Source: Canna indica
Taxonomy: Eukaryota; Streptophyta; Magnoliopsida; Zingiberales; Cannaceae
Reading direction: 5' to 3'
Length of the DNA stretch: 64,000 nucleotides
NCBI GenBank assembly: GCA_034359265.1
Contig: CP136897.1
Span: 19,338,001-19,402,000 of the forward strand
Made by a program: the position numbers and the translations under genes. Below are positions 11,504-22,235 of the stretch, in pieces (position 1 is the stretch's first letter; each line of letters starts with the position of its first letter). Under the pieces are notes generated by a model, which was given only the letters and a program-made list of their open reading frames with translations, made no database searches and was not told the DNA's origin.

Positions 11504-13793
11504 CTATTTTTCTTTACCCTTGTGTGGTAGATCCCCTACAAAAGAAGATGAGACTTTTGGTACCAAAATGACTTTAGATCCTTGGGGGTTAAAGGGCTTA
11601 GGAATCCAAAGTGTCTTTGCTACACTTGGATTCATCTTAAAAGCGGAATCATAAATGGCATGCCCATATATACCACAACAAAAGCAATATCCATAAAATT
11701 CTTTCTTTTTACCATTCATATGAACATGAGGTCTAATGTTAGAATATTTGGTATGAGAGGCATGATGAGCATAAGCATTCTTAGATGAAACATTTTTCTT
11801 TCAAGGATTTCTAAAAGATGAAATATGTGATAAACTACTAGTTTTACTCAAGAAAACAATCTCATTTTTCAAATAATTAATTAATTTATGTAAGGCTTGC
11901 ATTTGAGATTTCATCATACTATTTTTATTTTTGATTTTCATATTTTCTACTTTCAAATTCTCAATATTAACTTTTGAGATATTTTTTAGTTCAATTTTTA
12001 AATCATCATTTTTATTTTTCAAATCAATATTCTCATTTTTTAAGTCATCAATTTCAATTATCAATTGTGAATTACTAATTTTCAAAACATTAATACCATC
12101 ATGGCAATCGACACTTGAGGAACTTAGATTTGTCTTTAAATTTTTATTTTCTAATTCTAGAGCATGCAAATCCTTAGTAAACCTAGAGTTATCCTTTTCT
12201 TGATTTCTTTACTCTTTTTCAAAAGCATGTCACACATATTTTGACATTCTTCTACTAATTCTTCATATGACATTTTGAGTGAACGTGAAGAACTAGCATC
12301 ACTATCATATGTTATATTTTTATCATGACTAAAAGTATAATATTGTACCTCATCATGAATACCCATAAGACAAACCTTGGATGTGCCTTCATAGTCATGA
12401 CATGAGGATGCTTCTTGTGATTTGGAGGTGGATGTTGAAGCACTTATCGTCTAATTTTTGGCATTCTTCTTTGATGAAGAGCAATTCCTCTTAATGTGTC
12501 TTTTTTCCTTGCACAAGTACCATATAATCTTTCTTTTTCGGCTTTTGGATTTGCTTCTTTGACTAGAAGCATTAAGATCATGAAAACCGAGGTTAGTACA
12601 AGGCGAATGACCATTGTCATCACCACCCTCAACAAATGTATTAAGCTCTTCGTTTTTATCATAATCATATAACATATTTAATGTGGACCAAATATTAAAT
12701 GTGGAAGAACAATGCATAACATTTTCAAGTATTTCATTTGAAAATGAGTAATATAGGAGATGCGTTGTTTTATCATTCAATTCAAATAATTTAACTTATT
12801 CTTGAGTCCAATCATTTATGTCAATGGTGGGCTCAACATATTCATTCTTTAGCATGCATAATAGATTTAAACTTTGTGTTTTAAGAAAGGTATACATCCT
12901 ACTCTTCCAAACACCAAATTTTTTTTCATCAAACCTAGGTGGTGCAAATGTTAGGGCCCGTTTGGTTAGCGAAACTAAGTTTGTTTTCATGATTTCGGTT
13001 TCACTGAAACCAAAATTGCTTACGAAAACGTGTTTGGTTTAGCGTTTTCATGAAACTGAATCGAAACCAGAATGAAAACGAAACCAGTTTTCTTAATAAA
13101 AATGAAAATACCAGAATGTTGTTTTCTGTGGTTTCGAGACTGTTGGTTTCGTTATCAAAATGGAGTGACAACTTTGTAATTATAAATATTTTTTTTATAA
13201 AATTAATTAATTTAAAAATAAATCAAACTATATTAAAAAAAAATTAAAATTAAAATCATCATTTTCAACTCAAACTATTATCTTAAATTTACAAATTAAT
13301 TAAACCAATTTATATCTAATTGACTCAAATCCAAATTTTAAAATAACTCAATTTTTTTAAAGTTAATCTATTTATAATTAATCAAAACTAATTTAGACCA
13401 CTAGAATTATTATTATTTTGAAATATTAACTATTAATTAATTTTTATATCTAATTGAACAAAAAAATCTCAAACTACCAATAACTTAATTAATTAAATAT
13501 TACAAATATTTTATAATTATATTAGCAAATATTTAATTTTGTAAACTAACTAAATATTAATTACTACTAAAAATGTTCAAGAAAAAATAATATTACTTTT
13601 TATAGCCAAATAAATATTCACTGGTTTCAACTAACTAAAATTTATGTTGTTTTCATTAACCAAACGCGTTTTCGAAAAACTGAAAACTAGAAACCAAAAT
13701 CAAGTTTTCGAAACCAAGTTTTCAGTTTCACTGAAACCAAACCAGAAAATAGTTTTCGCTAACCAAACAGCACCTTATACTCTCTAGTGTCAT
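11504..13793 (-). pseudogene. Broken gag of the LTR element (Ty1/copia-like, UBN2 type)
   Basis: Minus-strand coding remains run from a probable start at 13793 to 11504 but are cut by the MITE at 12954-13774 and by several stops and frame changes. The part at 12800-12950 shows F-A-P-P-R-F-D-E-K-K-F-G-V-W-K-S-R-M, the usual N-terminal motif of plant copia gag (DUF4219/UBN2). Near 12500 is a zinc knuckle in which Trp replaces the first Cys (C-x4-H-x4-C retained). A second knuckle at about 11690 has Ser for its last Cys and is followed by the W-x-P-K repeats often seen before the protease. A coiled-coil-rich middle (11801-12169) is Lys/Asn-rich. It is not functional. Confidence 0.75.
12954..13774. 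mobile_element. PIF/Harbinger-like MITE, 821 bp, inside gag
   Basis: The ends are GGGCCCGTTTGGTTAGCG on the left and the inverse complement GGTGCTGTTTGGTTAGCG on the right, flanked by TTA on both sides (12951-12953 and 13775-13777). Tourist-type elements have such GGNC...GTTTGG termini and TTA/TAA target duplications. The sub-terminal parts are also inverted copies rich in gaaaccaa and gttttcg motifs; the centre is AT-rich and noncoding. It disrupts the gag frame close to its start, so it inserted after the retrotransposon did. Confidence 0.85.
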
Positions 13794-13847
13794 TTTTCGG
13801 ATCGAGACAAGATGTAGACGATATGGTGAAATTTTAATCCACGACCC

Positions 13848-13859
13848 GCTCTGATACCA
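13848..13859 (-). promoter_or_regulatory. Primer-binding site for initiator Met-tRNA
   Basis: On the minus strand the 12-mer TGGTATCAGAGC lies two bases inside the 5' LTR (LTR edge at 13862). It is complementary to the 3' end of plant initiator Met-tRNA and is the standard minus-strand primer site of plant LTR elements. It fixes the element's orientation. Confidence 0.9.
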
Positions 13860-13861
13860 AT

Positions 13862-15712
13862 TGTTGGTGAAATGGTCATACTAGAGGGGGGTGAATAGTA
13901 TATTTACTAATCTTTTTGCCTAAATTCGATTTTAATCGTTTCTTTGGTTATTTAGGCAAATTACAAGTTGAGTAGCAAGCGGAAGCAAAGTAAATACGAT
14001 AATGAAATAAACACAAGTAGAATCAATGCAAACACAACTATTTATAGTGGTTCGGCCCCAATGTCTACTCCACTACCTAAGCACCCCGCTTAGGATTTCT
14101 AAACTAAGTTTACTAGATTATATCGTTTCCCTTACAAAGAAGACTTTACTAGATATAAAAGGAAAAGCGGTAGCCAAGATAACAAAGTAGATCTCGCCCA
14201 AAGGAGCCTATTCTTAGGTCGGTCATCGCGGTTGAAGCAACTTGCTACTTCTATCGCATGAAAGCCAGTTCGATGTTCAATAGAGTGATCAGTGGTACTA
14301 GCTTGAAAGAAGCCTGTACGCCCGGAGGCCGAAAAGTCTCCGCTCTCAAACCGAATGCACTTTTCACACCCGAAAGTATTCCGTCTTCCTACCGAGAGCA
14401 CTCTCTCATCTCAACCTAAGGGACAACTCAACTAATCCTAGTAAACTAAGTTTACAATGGTGGTTTTAAGCCTTAACACCAACGCAACCACTAACTCAAT
14501 CAACCTAGCACTCTAGGTTTACACAAATTCAAATACAATAAAATAAACACCAAAATACAATAACAATTAGAGCAATAAATCAAACAACAAGTACTTGGCT
14601 TCAAAAGTAACTCCCCAGTCCTCTTGATGCCTTGAGAAGATAAATCTATGAAGCTTGAAGGCTAAATCAACAAATGAAGATCAAAAGTAGGGCTCTTTGC
14701 AAAGATGGCTCAAAAATCTTGTAGAGATGCAAGGAGTGGCTCTTTGAGACTTAGAAACATCATTGGTAGGCTAGAAGAGAGTTTGAGATGAGTAATTATA
14801 ACCCCTCAAAAGAAACGGCACGTCAACGGGCGTATTTTTGCCCATTGCCGACGCCCGATCGCTTGCCGGTCGATCGTCGGTCGACCGATGGACCGAATTG
14901 GTTGCTACCCATTCTTCGCCACATTCGGTCAACCGAATTGGCTACTACCAAATTCTGGCATCGTTCGATCGACCGATCGATCGACCGAAATACCTTCTAC
15001 TTCGGTCGATCGACCGAACCTGGGCAACCAGATTCTTTTGCTTTGTTTGTTCGTTTTTTGGTTCTGTCTCCGCTAAGTCTACTTATATAATATTTATTAA
15101 CTTTAAGTTAATAACTTTAAGACATAAATATTATATAAGGAGTACTCCCATTTGGATTCAATAAAAATATCTAAAAAATTAAAATCTTTAAGAATCAAAA
15201 TCTAGTTTTTGGGGTCTAGTACAAATTTTCGAAAAATGAAAATTTCCAAATATCCCGGGTCAAATATGGATATGCTAAAGGCTTTTAAAAATTCTTTAAA
15301 AATACATTATTATCTAGTTTTAACCCAAGGAATAATTACCATCATTTTTTGTGTCAAGAAAATGTCTATGTCATATAGCCCTCCAAGGAGCTCCCTAGAC
15401 TTAGTGAATTTCAGGGCGGTTTTCGGATTTTTATATTTTGGGATTCGAGTTTGGTTTTTGGGTTCTTATGCATCATCATGAGGATTTACAATATAAACTA
15501 GACACCCTAAATCTAAACTCTAACTTTCCGAAGAATCCTGAGCGCGTCGACCAACGTCCTTCCGATTTTTCGATTTCTTCGATTCTTCCGATCGGGGACG
15601 TTGAGTGCTAACCGACTTGGAACCTGAAAGAATTTCTGAATGAAACATTAGTTTCATATTTGTTATCATCAAAATCGAAATTAAAACCAAGGTAGAAAAC
15701 CTTAGGCCAACA
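13862..15712 (-). repeat. 5' LTR of the retrotransposon (1.85 kb)
   Basis: Read on the minus strand it starts TGTTGGCC at 15712 and ends CCAACA at 13862, next to the primer-binding site. It is longer than the 3' LTR because of two blocks absent there: about 182 bp at 14149-14330 and about 200 bp at 15215-15420. The shared parts differ by scattered substitutions, so the insertion is not recent. The promoter and polyadenylation signal of the element would lie here, but I could not pinpoint them. Confidence 0.88.
14149..14330. other. Foreign-looking insertion in the 5' LTR, possibly organellar DNA
   Basis: The other LTR reads straight from gactttat to accggaaagtctcc; here about 182 bp intervene. 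The block is less AT-rich than the LTR and has no inverted-repeat ends. On the minus strand it stays open with residues including F-N-R-D-D-R-P-K-N-R-L-L-W-A-R-S and L-L-S-W-L-P-L. The composition and phrasing resemble plant mitochondrial DNA, but this is an impression from memory and not a match I could run. A captured genic fragment is the alternative. Confidence 0.35.
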
Positions 15713-16690
15713 CGTAGGTCGTTCGTTCCCCCGCCATCGACTCAGGACCATTCGCGGAAGACATCAAGACGGTCCCTCTACCCGACAACTCTCCAACGTA
15801 CCTTACAACGACACGGGCGATCCGACCACCCATCTGACGATATTCAAATCAATGATACTTCTCAACAGGCAACTGATTCCATCATGTGTCGGGCTTTTTC
15901 CACTTTTTTGGAGAAAGTCGCGCTGCTATATGATTCTACACCCTCCAACCAAGATTCGTACACACCTTCCAGGAGCTCTCCAGAGCATTCATCAACCAAT
16001 TCTCCTCGTCTCAGATCTATTCCAAGACCGAGGACTCCCTCCACTACGTACATTAAGCAAGAACAAAATGAACCGCTGGGAGAATATTTGAAGAGATTCA
16101 ATGTTGTGGCCATGAAGATCCCTAGCCTCAACCCTCGCGTCGAGTTGTTTTCTATCAAGCACTGTCTGAAACCCGAACAGTTCGTAGACCATATAGCTAT
16201 GTTCAAGCCAAAGACTCATTCGAGCAATATGCTATATGGAGATGGAAGAGATGAGAGGCCAGAAAGGCCGATAGACAAATCGACAAAGATGGCACCGAAG
16301 ACATAAAAAGCGAAAAAGCTCGACTAGAAAGGGACATGGGCGAGATCGCCGAGTACAGGATGACGATAAAAGGAAGAGATCGTCGCTTGGGCTTAGCATC
16401 ATTGAACACCAAAAGAGAGATCATTCTTGGGACATCTACAACATACAACTTAAATATCCCAACAACGGCGGGAAATAGAAGATATTGTCCAATGCCGATA
16501 GAAGCAAAAAGTACGAATTTCATCACGCATAAGGGCATACCACCAAGAAATATGTGGTGCTTAAAGCCCAAATCAAGAATTTGATACAGGGAGGACGGCT
16601 TGATCGCTACATTAATTGCAAAAGGAGTCGTATCGGAGATCAAAACTACCACGATCACCGGCGCTGAAGTGTGCATGATGCCGAGGGATT
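15713..16690 (+). pseudogene. Degenerate Ty3/gypsy gag remnant
   Basis: Plus-strand frames together show features of a Ty3-type Retrotrans_gag domain: a D-P-T-x-H-L-x-I-F-K-S-M-like segment (about 15817-15858), M-C-R-A-F-S-T-F-L-E-K-V-A-L-L (from 15884), then after frame changes E-P-L-x-E-Y-L-K-R-F-N-V-V-A-M-K-I-P-S-L (about 16069-16125) and F-S-I-K-H-C-L-K-P (about 16150). At least two frameshifts separate these blocks. The piece starts exactly at the target site of the LTR element at 7576-15712, so that element landed in this older retrotransposon. No pol was found downstream. Confidence 0.7.
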
Positions 16691-16773
16691 CAATAGCTTG
16701 GATTTTCATCCTTTTATTTAGATTTTTTTTATCACTTGTGAATGTTGTTTGAGGCCTCATAATTGATCCCTAA

Positions 16774-16982
16774 TGGTATGCTTATTTCATTGGATATGAT
16801 ATGATATGATATGATTAGATAATAAATGATAGTTGATTGGATATAAACTTTTTAAATTCGATATACATCAGATATAATATTAATTTTATACTTATTTTTT
16901 TCTAATTCATGCACTAAACAAACAATGGATATTAATTCATCCCTTATCATATCATTTTTTATCCTATGAAGCAAATATACAT
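16774..16982. mobile_element. Tourist-like MITE, 209 bp
   Basis: The left end (tggtatgcttatttcattgg) and the inverse complement of the right end (atgtatatttgcttcatagg) are imperfect inverted repeats. TAA lies on both sides (16771-16773 and 16983-16985), as for PIF/Harbinger elements. The left arm contains a (gatat)n stutter. It has no coding capacity. Confidence 0.65.
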
Positions 16983-17267
16983 TAAGTGTATCGAAAATTC
17001 CACGGTCCTTCCGGAGAAATTGCATATGAAATTTAATGAAAGCTATCTACTCAATCTTTTCCGACGATGCAATCTCCAAGGTAAAACAAGTGAATTTTCA
17101 TATTGGTTGTGATGAAACTCTAACCCTAAAGCTCCAGCTCGTCATCCATTAGCATCCTCCAATCCGATAATGAGCAGTCTCTTATGTTCTTTCCTTTGAT
17201 CATTTCAATATTCATGTACCATATAATTTCTTATTCAGGATTTATATATACGAAACGCCGATACTTA

Positions 17268-17430
17268 TCGGGTTCGGGTTTCCTGCGAAGCTTCCTGAAT
17301 GAACGGCACACCATCACCCATGATGCTTTTCACGGGTGGAGTATCGGGTTCGGGTTTCGTGAATCGGGTTCGGGTTTCGTGAGAAGCTTCCTGAACGGCA
17401 CACCATCACCCATGATGCTTTTCACGGGTG
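17268..17430. repeat. Direct duplication upstream of the ARM gene
   Basis: A unit of about 67-70 bp beginning tcgggttcgggttt and ending cttttcacgggtg occurs at 17268-17337 and again at 17364-17430, with an extra 20-bp partial copy (tcgggttcgggtttcgtgaa) at 17344-17363. The copies differ by a few substitutions and a 4-bp indel. It lies about 0.45-0.6 kb upstream of the ARM-gene start. Confidence 0.8.
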
Positions 17431-17804
17431 TCCGGTACCGCTAATAATCAACAAATTAATATTCCAACCAAAATATCTTAATTTATTTACCTCCTTATTT
17501 GCTCCCCAGCGACAACGAGCTCCCTGTTGTGTCCTCCATCAAATTCTTCGTCCTTACTGGTTCCGCTCCCGCATGTGGACCCAATTTGCGGTCCCCACGC
17601 AAGTCCCCGTTATCCTTGCCAATGACCTGAAGGGTAGAAGATGAGGGCGATTGAACAACGTGAGAGAATATATATACCATTGCTTCTACTAACCATAACG
17701 CGACGCACCGGTCATTGCCACGTGCGATACCATGGTAATGCCCGTACGCCGACTCCTGGTCCCACATGCAGTCCGGGCTCCACTTCTGTTTCCTTCGCAG
17801 CTCC

Positions 17805-17813
17805 TCTATATTT
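17805..17813 (+). promoter_or_regulatory. Candidate TATA box of the ARM-repeat gene
   Basis: ctatatttg lies 90-98 bases before the chosen ATG (17903), which would leave a leader of about 65 nt. A second candidate, aatatatata at about 17666-17676, would give a longer leader that includes the in-frame ATG at 17732. Confidence 0.45.
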
Positions 17814-17902
17814 GTATCGCCCGCGGCCACGCATTTCACCGAACACCTTCCCTGCTTGCCATCTCCTTCCTCGAATCAGGCCTTTTGGAGTTCGTATCGA
17901 CA

Positions 17903-19056
17903 ATGGAGATGATGGTGATGGAGAGTCCGCCAGAGTTTTGCCGCCACATGGTTTGCAGCAGCTACAGCGACGGCGTCAGCTCCTCCGGCGAGTTCTCCCT
18001 CCCCCGGTCCCCTTCCATCGCCGGCGGAATTTCTTCCCCCGACCACGGCTTTCTGATCACCTCCACCGCCGCTTACTCCGACGAGATGGTCCGCGGCCTC
18101 ATCTCCGACCTCGAGTCCACTTGCCTCGACCTACAGCGCGAAGCCGCCATGGGGCTCCGCCTCCTCGCCAAGCATAGCGCGGAGAACCGCCTCCGCATCG
18201 CCCGAGCCGGCGCCGTGGCGCCGCTCGTCTCCCTACTCTCCCACCCGGACCCGCAGCTCCAGGAGCACGGCGTTACCGCCATCCTTAACCTCTCCCTATG
18301 CGACGAGAACAAGGAGCCCATCGTCGCCGCCGGCGCCGTGCGCCACCTCGTTTGCGCCCTCCGCTCCGGCACTCCCGCCGCCCGGGAGAACGCCGCCTGC
18401 GCGCTCCTCCGCCTCGCGCAGCTCGATGACCTCCGATCTGCCATCGGCCGCTCCGGCGCCATCCCGCCTCTCGTCGGCCTCCTCGAGACCGGCGGCTTCC
18501 GCGGCAAGAAGGACGCCGCCACCGCGCTCTTCGCCCTCCTGGCGGCCGAGGAGAACAAGGCCCGCGCGGTGGAGGCCGGGATAGTGCGCCCGCTGCTGGA
18601 GCTCATGGCGGATCCGGAGTCCGGAATGGTAGACAAGGCGGCGTACGTACTTCACCGAGTTCTGTCAACGCCGGAGGGGCGAGCAGCGACAGTGGACGAG
18701 GGCGGCGTGCCGGTGTTGGTGGAGATTGTGGAGGCGGGAAGCCGGAGGCAGAAGGAGGTAGCGATGCTGTCGCTCTTGGAGATCTGCGAAGAGAGCGCCA
18801 TCAACAGGAAGATGGTCGTCCGCGAGGGCGCCATCCCGCCGCTCGTCGCCCTATCACAGTCATCCTCGAGAAAGACGAAGGAGAAGGTTGGTAACTTCAC
18901 CTCCTACCGCCCTTCGGTGCTCGGACTCCAAAAAATTCGTCTATTTTATTTAATATATTTATCTTGGATTTATTTAAACAGGCGGAGGCGTTGATCGAGC
19001 TGTTGAGACAACCGACCACCACGAGCGGGTGCAACCGGCGGAAGCCGATGGAGTAA
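17903..19056 (+). CDS. ARM-repeat protein, U-box-less (PUB4-like clade)
   Basis: Two exons, 17903-18886 and 18982-19056, joined in phase 0 (GT at 18887, AG at 18980-18981), give 352 residues. A Ser/Pro-rich N-terminus (1-55) is followed by tandem armadillo repeats from about residue 62 to 345, with repeated N-R-x-x-I-x-x-A-G-A-V/I-x-P-L-V-x-L-L and A-A-x-A-L-x-x-L phrases. The C-terminus is K-E-K-A-E-A-L-I-E-L-L-R. No U-box is present, so it is unlikely to be an E3 ligase itself. Length and architecture match the roughly 355-residue Arabidopsis ARM proteins typified by AT3G01400, annotated U-box 4-like by repeat similarity; their role is protein-protein interaction. The ATG at 17903 was preferred because the encoded start resembles the family; an in-frame ATG at 17732 would add 57 atypical residues. 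Exon 1 is very GC-rich, especially in third positions. Confidence 0.92.
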
Positions 19057-19285
19057 ATCGGAGAAGAGGACACGTGGCGGTTGTACAGATCGTGGCTTGT
19101 AAATATGTTAACTGCTAGCTGTTGTACATTTTTCTATAAAAAGGATTTATTTATTTTTGTTTTATAATTCTTTTTTTTGATTGACTTATACTCGAAATTA
19201 TTGTCGCGTTTATATTTCCACAACAATGAAATTAAATTTGGGTGCAACGCGGAGGGTTCGCTGAGGAATTTGTGCGATACGAATC

Positions 19286-19336
<51 letters not shown>

Positions 19337-19337
19337 T
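19286..19337. repeat. (AAT)n microsatellite
   Basis: About 17 uninterrupted trinucleotide units, roughly 230 bp after the ARM-gene stop; probably polymorphic. Confidence 0.95.
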
Positions 19338-19685
19338 CGATGTCCAATCAAGAAGAGCCTTTTGAGCAAGTCAATATAACTTTTATCTGTTGATGGATCA
19401 ATTCGTCACTACTTAATTATAGAATATTCTTTTATATACTTAATTATAGCATTATGTTTGCTAATTACAAAATCGGACAAACTTTGTGTGTTATTTTTGG
19501 ATATCTATTCTTTTAGGGTAAAACTTAATATACATAAGTTTGAAAGTATTTTTATTATTAAAAAAATTAGATGACGTCTTATTTTATTTTTGTTCCAATC
19601 GATTTCATTTCTTTGAATCAATTTGATTCCACTTTTACTTTTAAAATATAATTAATGATTATAGATTATTTTGTGGGGTTCCTAA

Positions 19686-20264
19686 GGCCTTATTTTTTTA
19701 TGATAGAGTATGATTTACCATAATATGGTATGGTATGATTTTGTTTGGAAATTTTTTTAAAATCATGATATAGTATGGTACGGTAATCTCATAATTTTAA
19801 AATCATGAATTTTGTAAAATTTTTGAAACCACCAATTCGATAGTTTCCTATAATTACCAAATTTTAATACCTAAAATACCTATCAATTTTTCATATATTT
19901 TTTTATCCATCAGTCTTTATTATGTTTCCATTTCTTCTCTTATCCGTCGGTCTTTATTATGCTTTCATTTCTTCTGATTTCTTTCTTTTGTAAAAAATTT
20001 ATGTATTTAATTAAATCTAATATTTTAATAAATAAATAAATTTAATATAATGTTACATGAATTTTTATATTTGAGAGCATTCTGATCATTTTATCATTTG
20101 AGGAACCATACCATACTATCAAATCAAACAAAAATATATTATTTAATCATACCATACCATACTATCTTCCCAAACATGATAACAATAATTACAGTATTAT
20201 ATCATACAATACTATATCATACCATACATTACTAAACCATGCTACACCTCATCCAAACAATGCC
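19686..20264. mobile_element. MITE-like element rich in ataccatac motifs
   Basis: The left end GGCCTTATTT and the inverse complement of the right end GGCATTGTTTGG form a weak terminal inverted repeat. Inside, ccataccatac/gtatggtatg motifs occur in opposite orientation near the two ends. The flanks are TAA on the left and TTA on the right, so the target duplication is imperfect. No coding capacity. PIF/Harbinger-like assignment is tentative. Confidence 0.5.
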
Positions 20265-20689
20265 TTAGTGCATTTTGTTAGGTAGTTATGTTATAGATAG
20301 TCTGGACATGAACATACGTGAAAGAAGAAAGTAATATCATTAGATAATCATATGTACATTAGTTCCCACCGAGCAAAGTGTTGCTAGGTCTTCGCATGGT
20401 TATGCCCCGTTAAAACTTTTGTTGGAAAAATTATATGGGAAAAAAATCAATGAAGGAAAAATAATGCACTAACCATACATAGTTTAAAGATGTTGAACTT
20501 AACTGTAGCAGATCCTTACAGAGGCTCATTGCACGAGCGTGACAACTCTTGTCCAAAGAATTTGACAATCTTGAAAGCTCCCTTATAATGTCTTTGTGAT
20601 TGTGTATGGTCCTTCCTAGTCCGGGTCGATCTTTCCCTCTCTAATTAATTGGCTTCCTCTGTGACTCAATCTTTCTCCAATGTGGTTGC

Positions 20690-21060
20690 AGCAGATGCCC
20701 TCGTGTACCTCGGTCATTACAGTATGTGTTTGGGGCTGGCTGATGCACTTGAGTAATAGTTGAAAATATCTCCTTCTGTACATCTGATCGATCCTCGAGT
20801 AGAGTGTACTAACCCGCGGCTATATATCAACCTTGTGGTCGTGCGTTCGAGCCCCACGATGGGCACCAAATGTTCTCGTCTGAGATTGAAAACGCCGCAA
20901 GTCCTCCTGGTTCCTGTTTGGGCGCGGCTCTGGGAGCGATCTGCAAAGACACTCCGACACTCGAGTGAGGGCATATTCGAGATGTGTCTGTAAAGAATTG
21001 AATTCAAAGATATACCTGTGGCCGTGCAATATTTGATTTATAAGGTAGGTCTTTGGTAAA
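20690..21060. repeat. Fragment of an interspersed repeat with a tRNA-like B-box
   Basis: It contains gtgcgttcgagccccac, similar to a Pol III B-box, and further on gcaaagacactccgacactcgagtgag. A divergent version of that second phrase (caaaagacacttcgtcgttcaagttagtgag) occurs at about 25795-25830, so both are copies of one dispersed family. No coding, no clear ends. Confidence 0.4.
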
Positions 21061-22235
21061 AAAAATATTCAACTAAAATTTCTCCTTAATTATCGTGGAG
21101 ATATACCTTGAATGATTCAATCGTCGAGTTTCCCCCTTAATTGTGTTGTGATGTGATTATATATGTTTGAATCTTCGAGTATAAGCCAAAGACGAAAATA
21201 TTCTTGGGATGAATAAGCAGAGCCATCGGGTTTGACTTTGGCCATTTCGACACGACTTGGGGTTCCTAAACGACCAGGCCGAGTTATACTTCATGGGCCT
21301 ATCAAACGGACCAGAGGAATTAATCTGGTTCATTAATCAATAAGGAATATTACTAATTTGTCCCTTTGCATTTCGATTTATTCCAAACTGTCACAAACTA
21401 TCAAATTAAGTATATCTTTTTTTCTAGAAAATGCATGTTTGAATCAAGCTTATCCCATCACAATCGAGTTTGAGTCCAACTTGAAGTTCAATTTTCATGT
21501 CCAAATTCAATTGGATTGCATTTTCTCAATCAAATCAAAGAAATGCGTAGTGGTGGGTGGGGCAGGTGTCGGCACGCATTCAAGTCACACCCAAGCTTCA
21601 GTGTCCCGAGCCAGTGACGCGGGAGTAGCGGAGGTGTGCGCCTCGGATGACACTTGTCAGCATAGCGAATGATGATCGATTGGAGGAGCCTGCAAATTGT
21701 GACACGTAGCGGTGTGGGAAAGCTGGTGGGCACAGTGCGATGATTGGTGGGGGGCTGGGTGCACGTAGTGCTCGATTTCGTCTGCGGTTTTGATACTTCA
21801 TACTTGGGCGATGTTGAATTGTTGAGCTCGGAGTGGGTCAGTCCGACTCACGTCGATATCGGATCTTGACGTTCCATCGCATGTTACTTTGGGTGGGACT
21901 CGCTCCGGTAGCAGTTTTTTTTCACTTTTTACTTTTGAACCCGGTACTTCATTAATTCGGTTCTTATCGGATCAGATGGAATAGAGTATAATTTCAGGTT
22001 TAAATATTTTTTTTTATATATAAGTAAAATTCAATTGATATTTAAGTAAAATATTAATTCATTGGCCATTGCGACGTAGGCTAGTAAAAGTTTTACTCTC
22101 ATCTATGATAATTTTTTTCTCGAGTAGACTCCTCTCGCCATTTCTAAGTCTAAATCTTATTTTAATATCATTTTTTTAATAAAAATTATCATATAAATTT
22201 GCAAAACATTAATTTTCTAAAAAAAACAAAAAAAA
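21061..22235. other. Intergenic, with a short GC-richer patch
   Basis: No gene is supported. 21540-21900 is distinctly GC-richer than its surroundings and open for about 67-104 codons in three frames, but none looks like a known protein and there are no splice or start signals to prefer one. It could be the remains of a promoter or first exon. Confidence 0.35.

Larger units (their letters stand above)
7576..15712 (-). mobile_element. Non-autonomous LTR retrotransposon with gag remains only, 8.1 kb
   Basis: Two long direct repeats (7576-9098 and 13862-15712) bracket about 4.8 kb. The repeats show TGTTGG...CCAACA ends; the 7576 end is mutated to TACTGA. A 5-bp target duplication CGTAG lies at 7571-7575 and 15713-15717. 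Just inside the right repeat the minus strand carries TGGTATCAGAGC (13848-13859), the primer site for initiator Met-tRNA, which fixes the orientation as minus. Downstream come gag-like frames with two zinc-knuckle relics, then about 2.3 kb (9100-11400) with no frame. No protease, integrase, reverse transcriptase or RNase H was found, so movement would need a helper. A PIF/Harbinger-like MITE sits inside gag. Confidence 0.9.

Noticed and set aside
18073..18636. Long antisense open frames across the ARM gene
   Set aside because: Shadow frames caused by the high GC content of exon 1; Ser/Arg/Ala-rich without domains.
20820..20860. Possible tRNA gene (gttcgagcccc motif)
   Set aside because: Only a B-box-like motif is present; no acceptor stem, anticodon arm or A-box at the right spacing.
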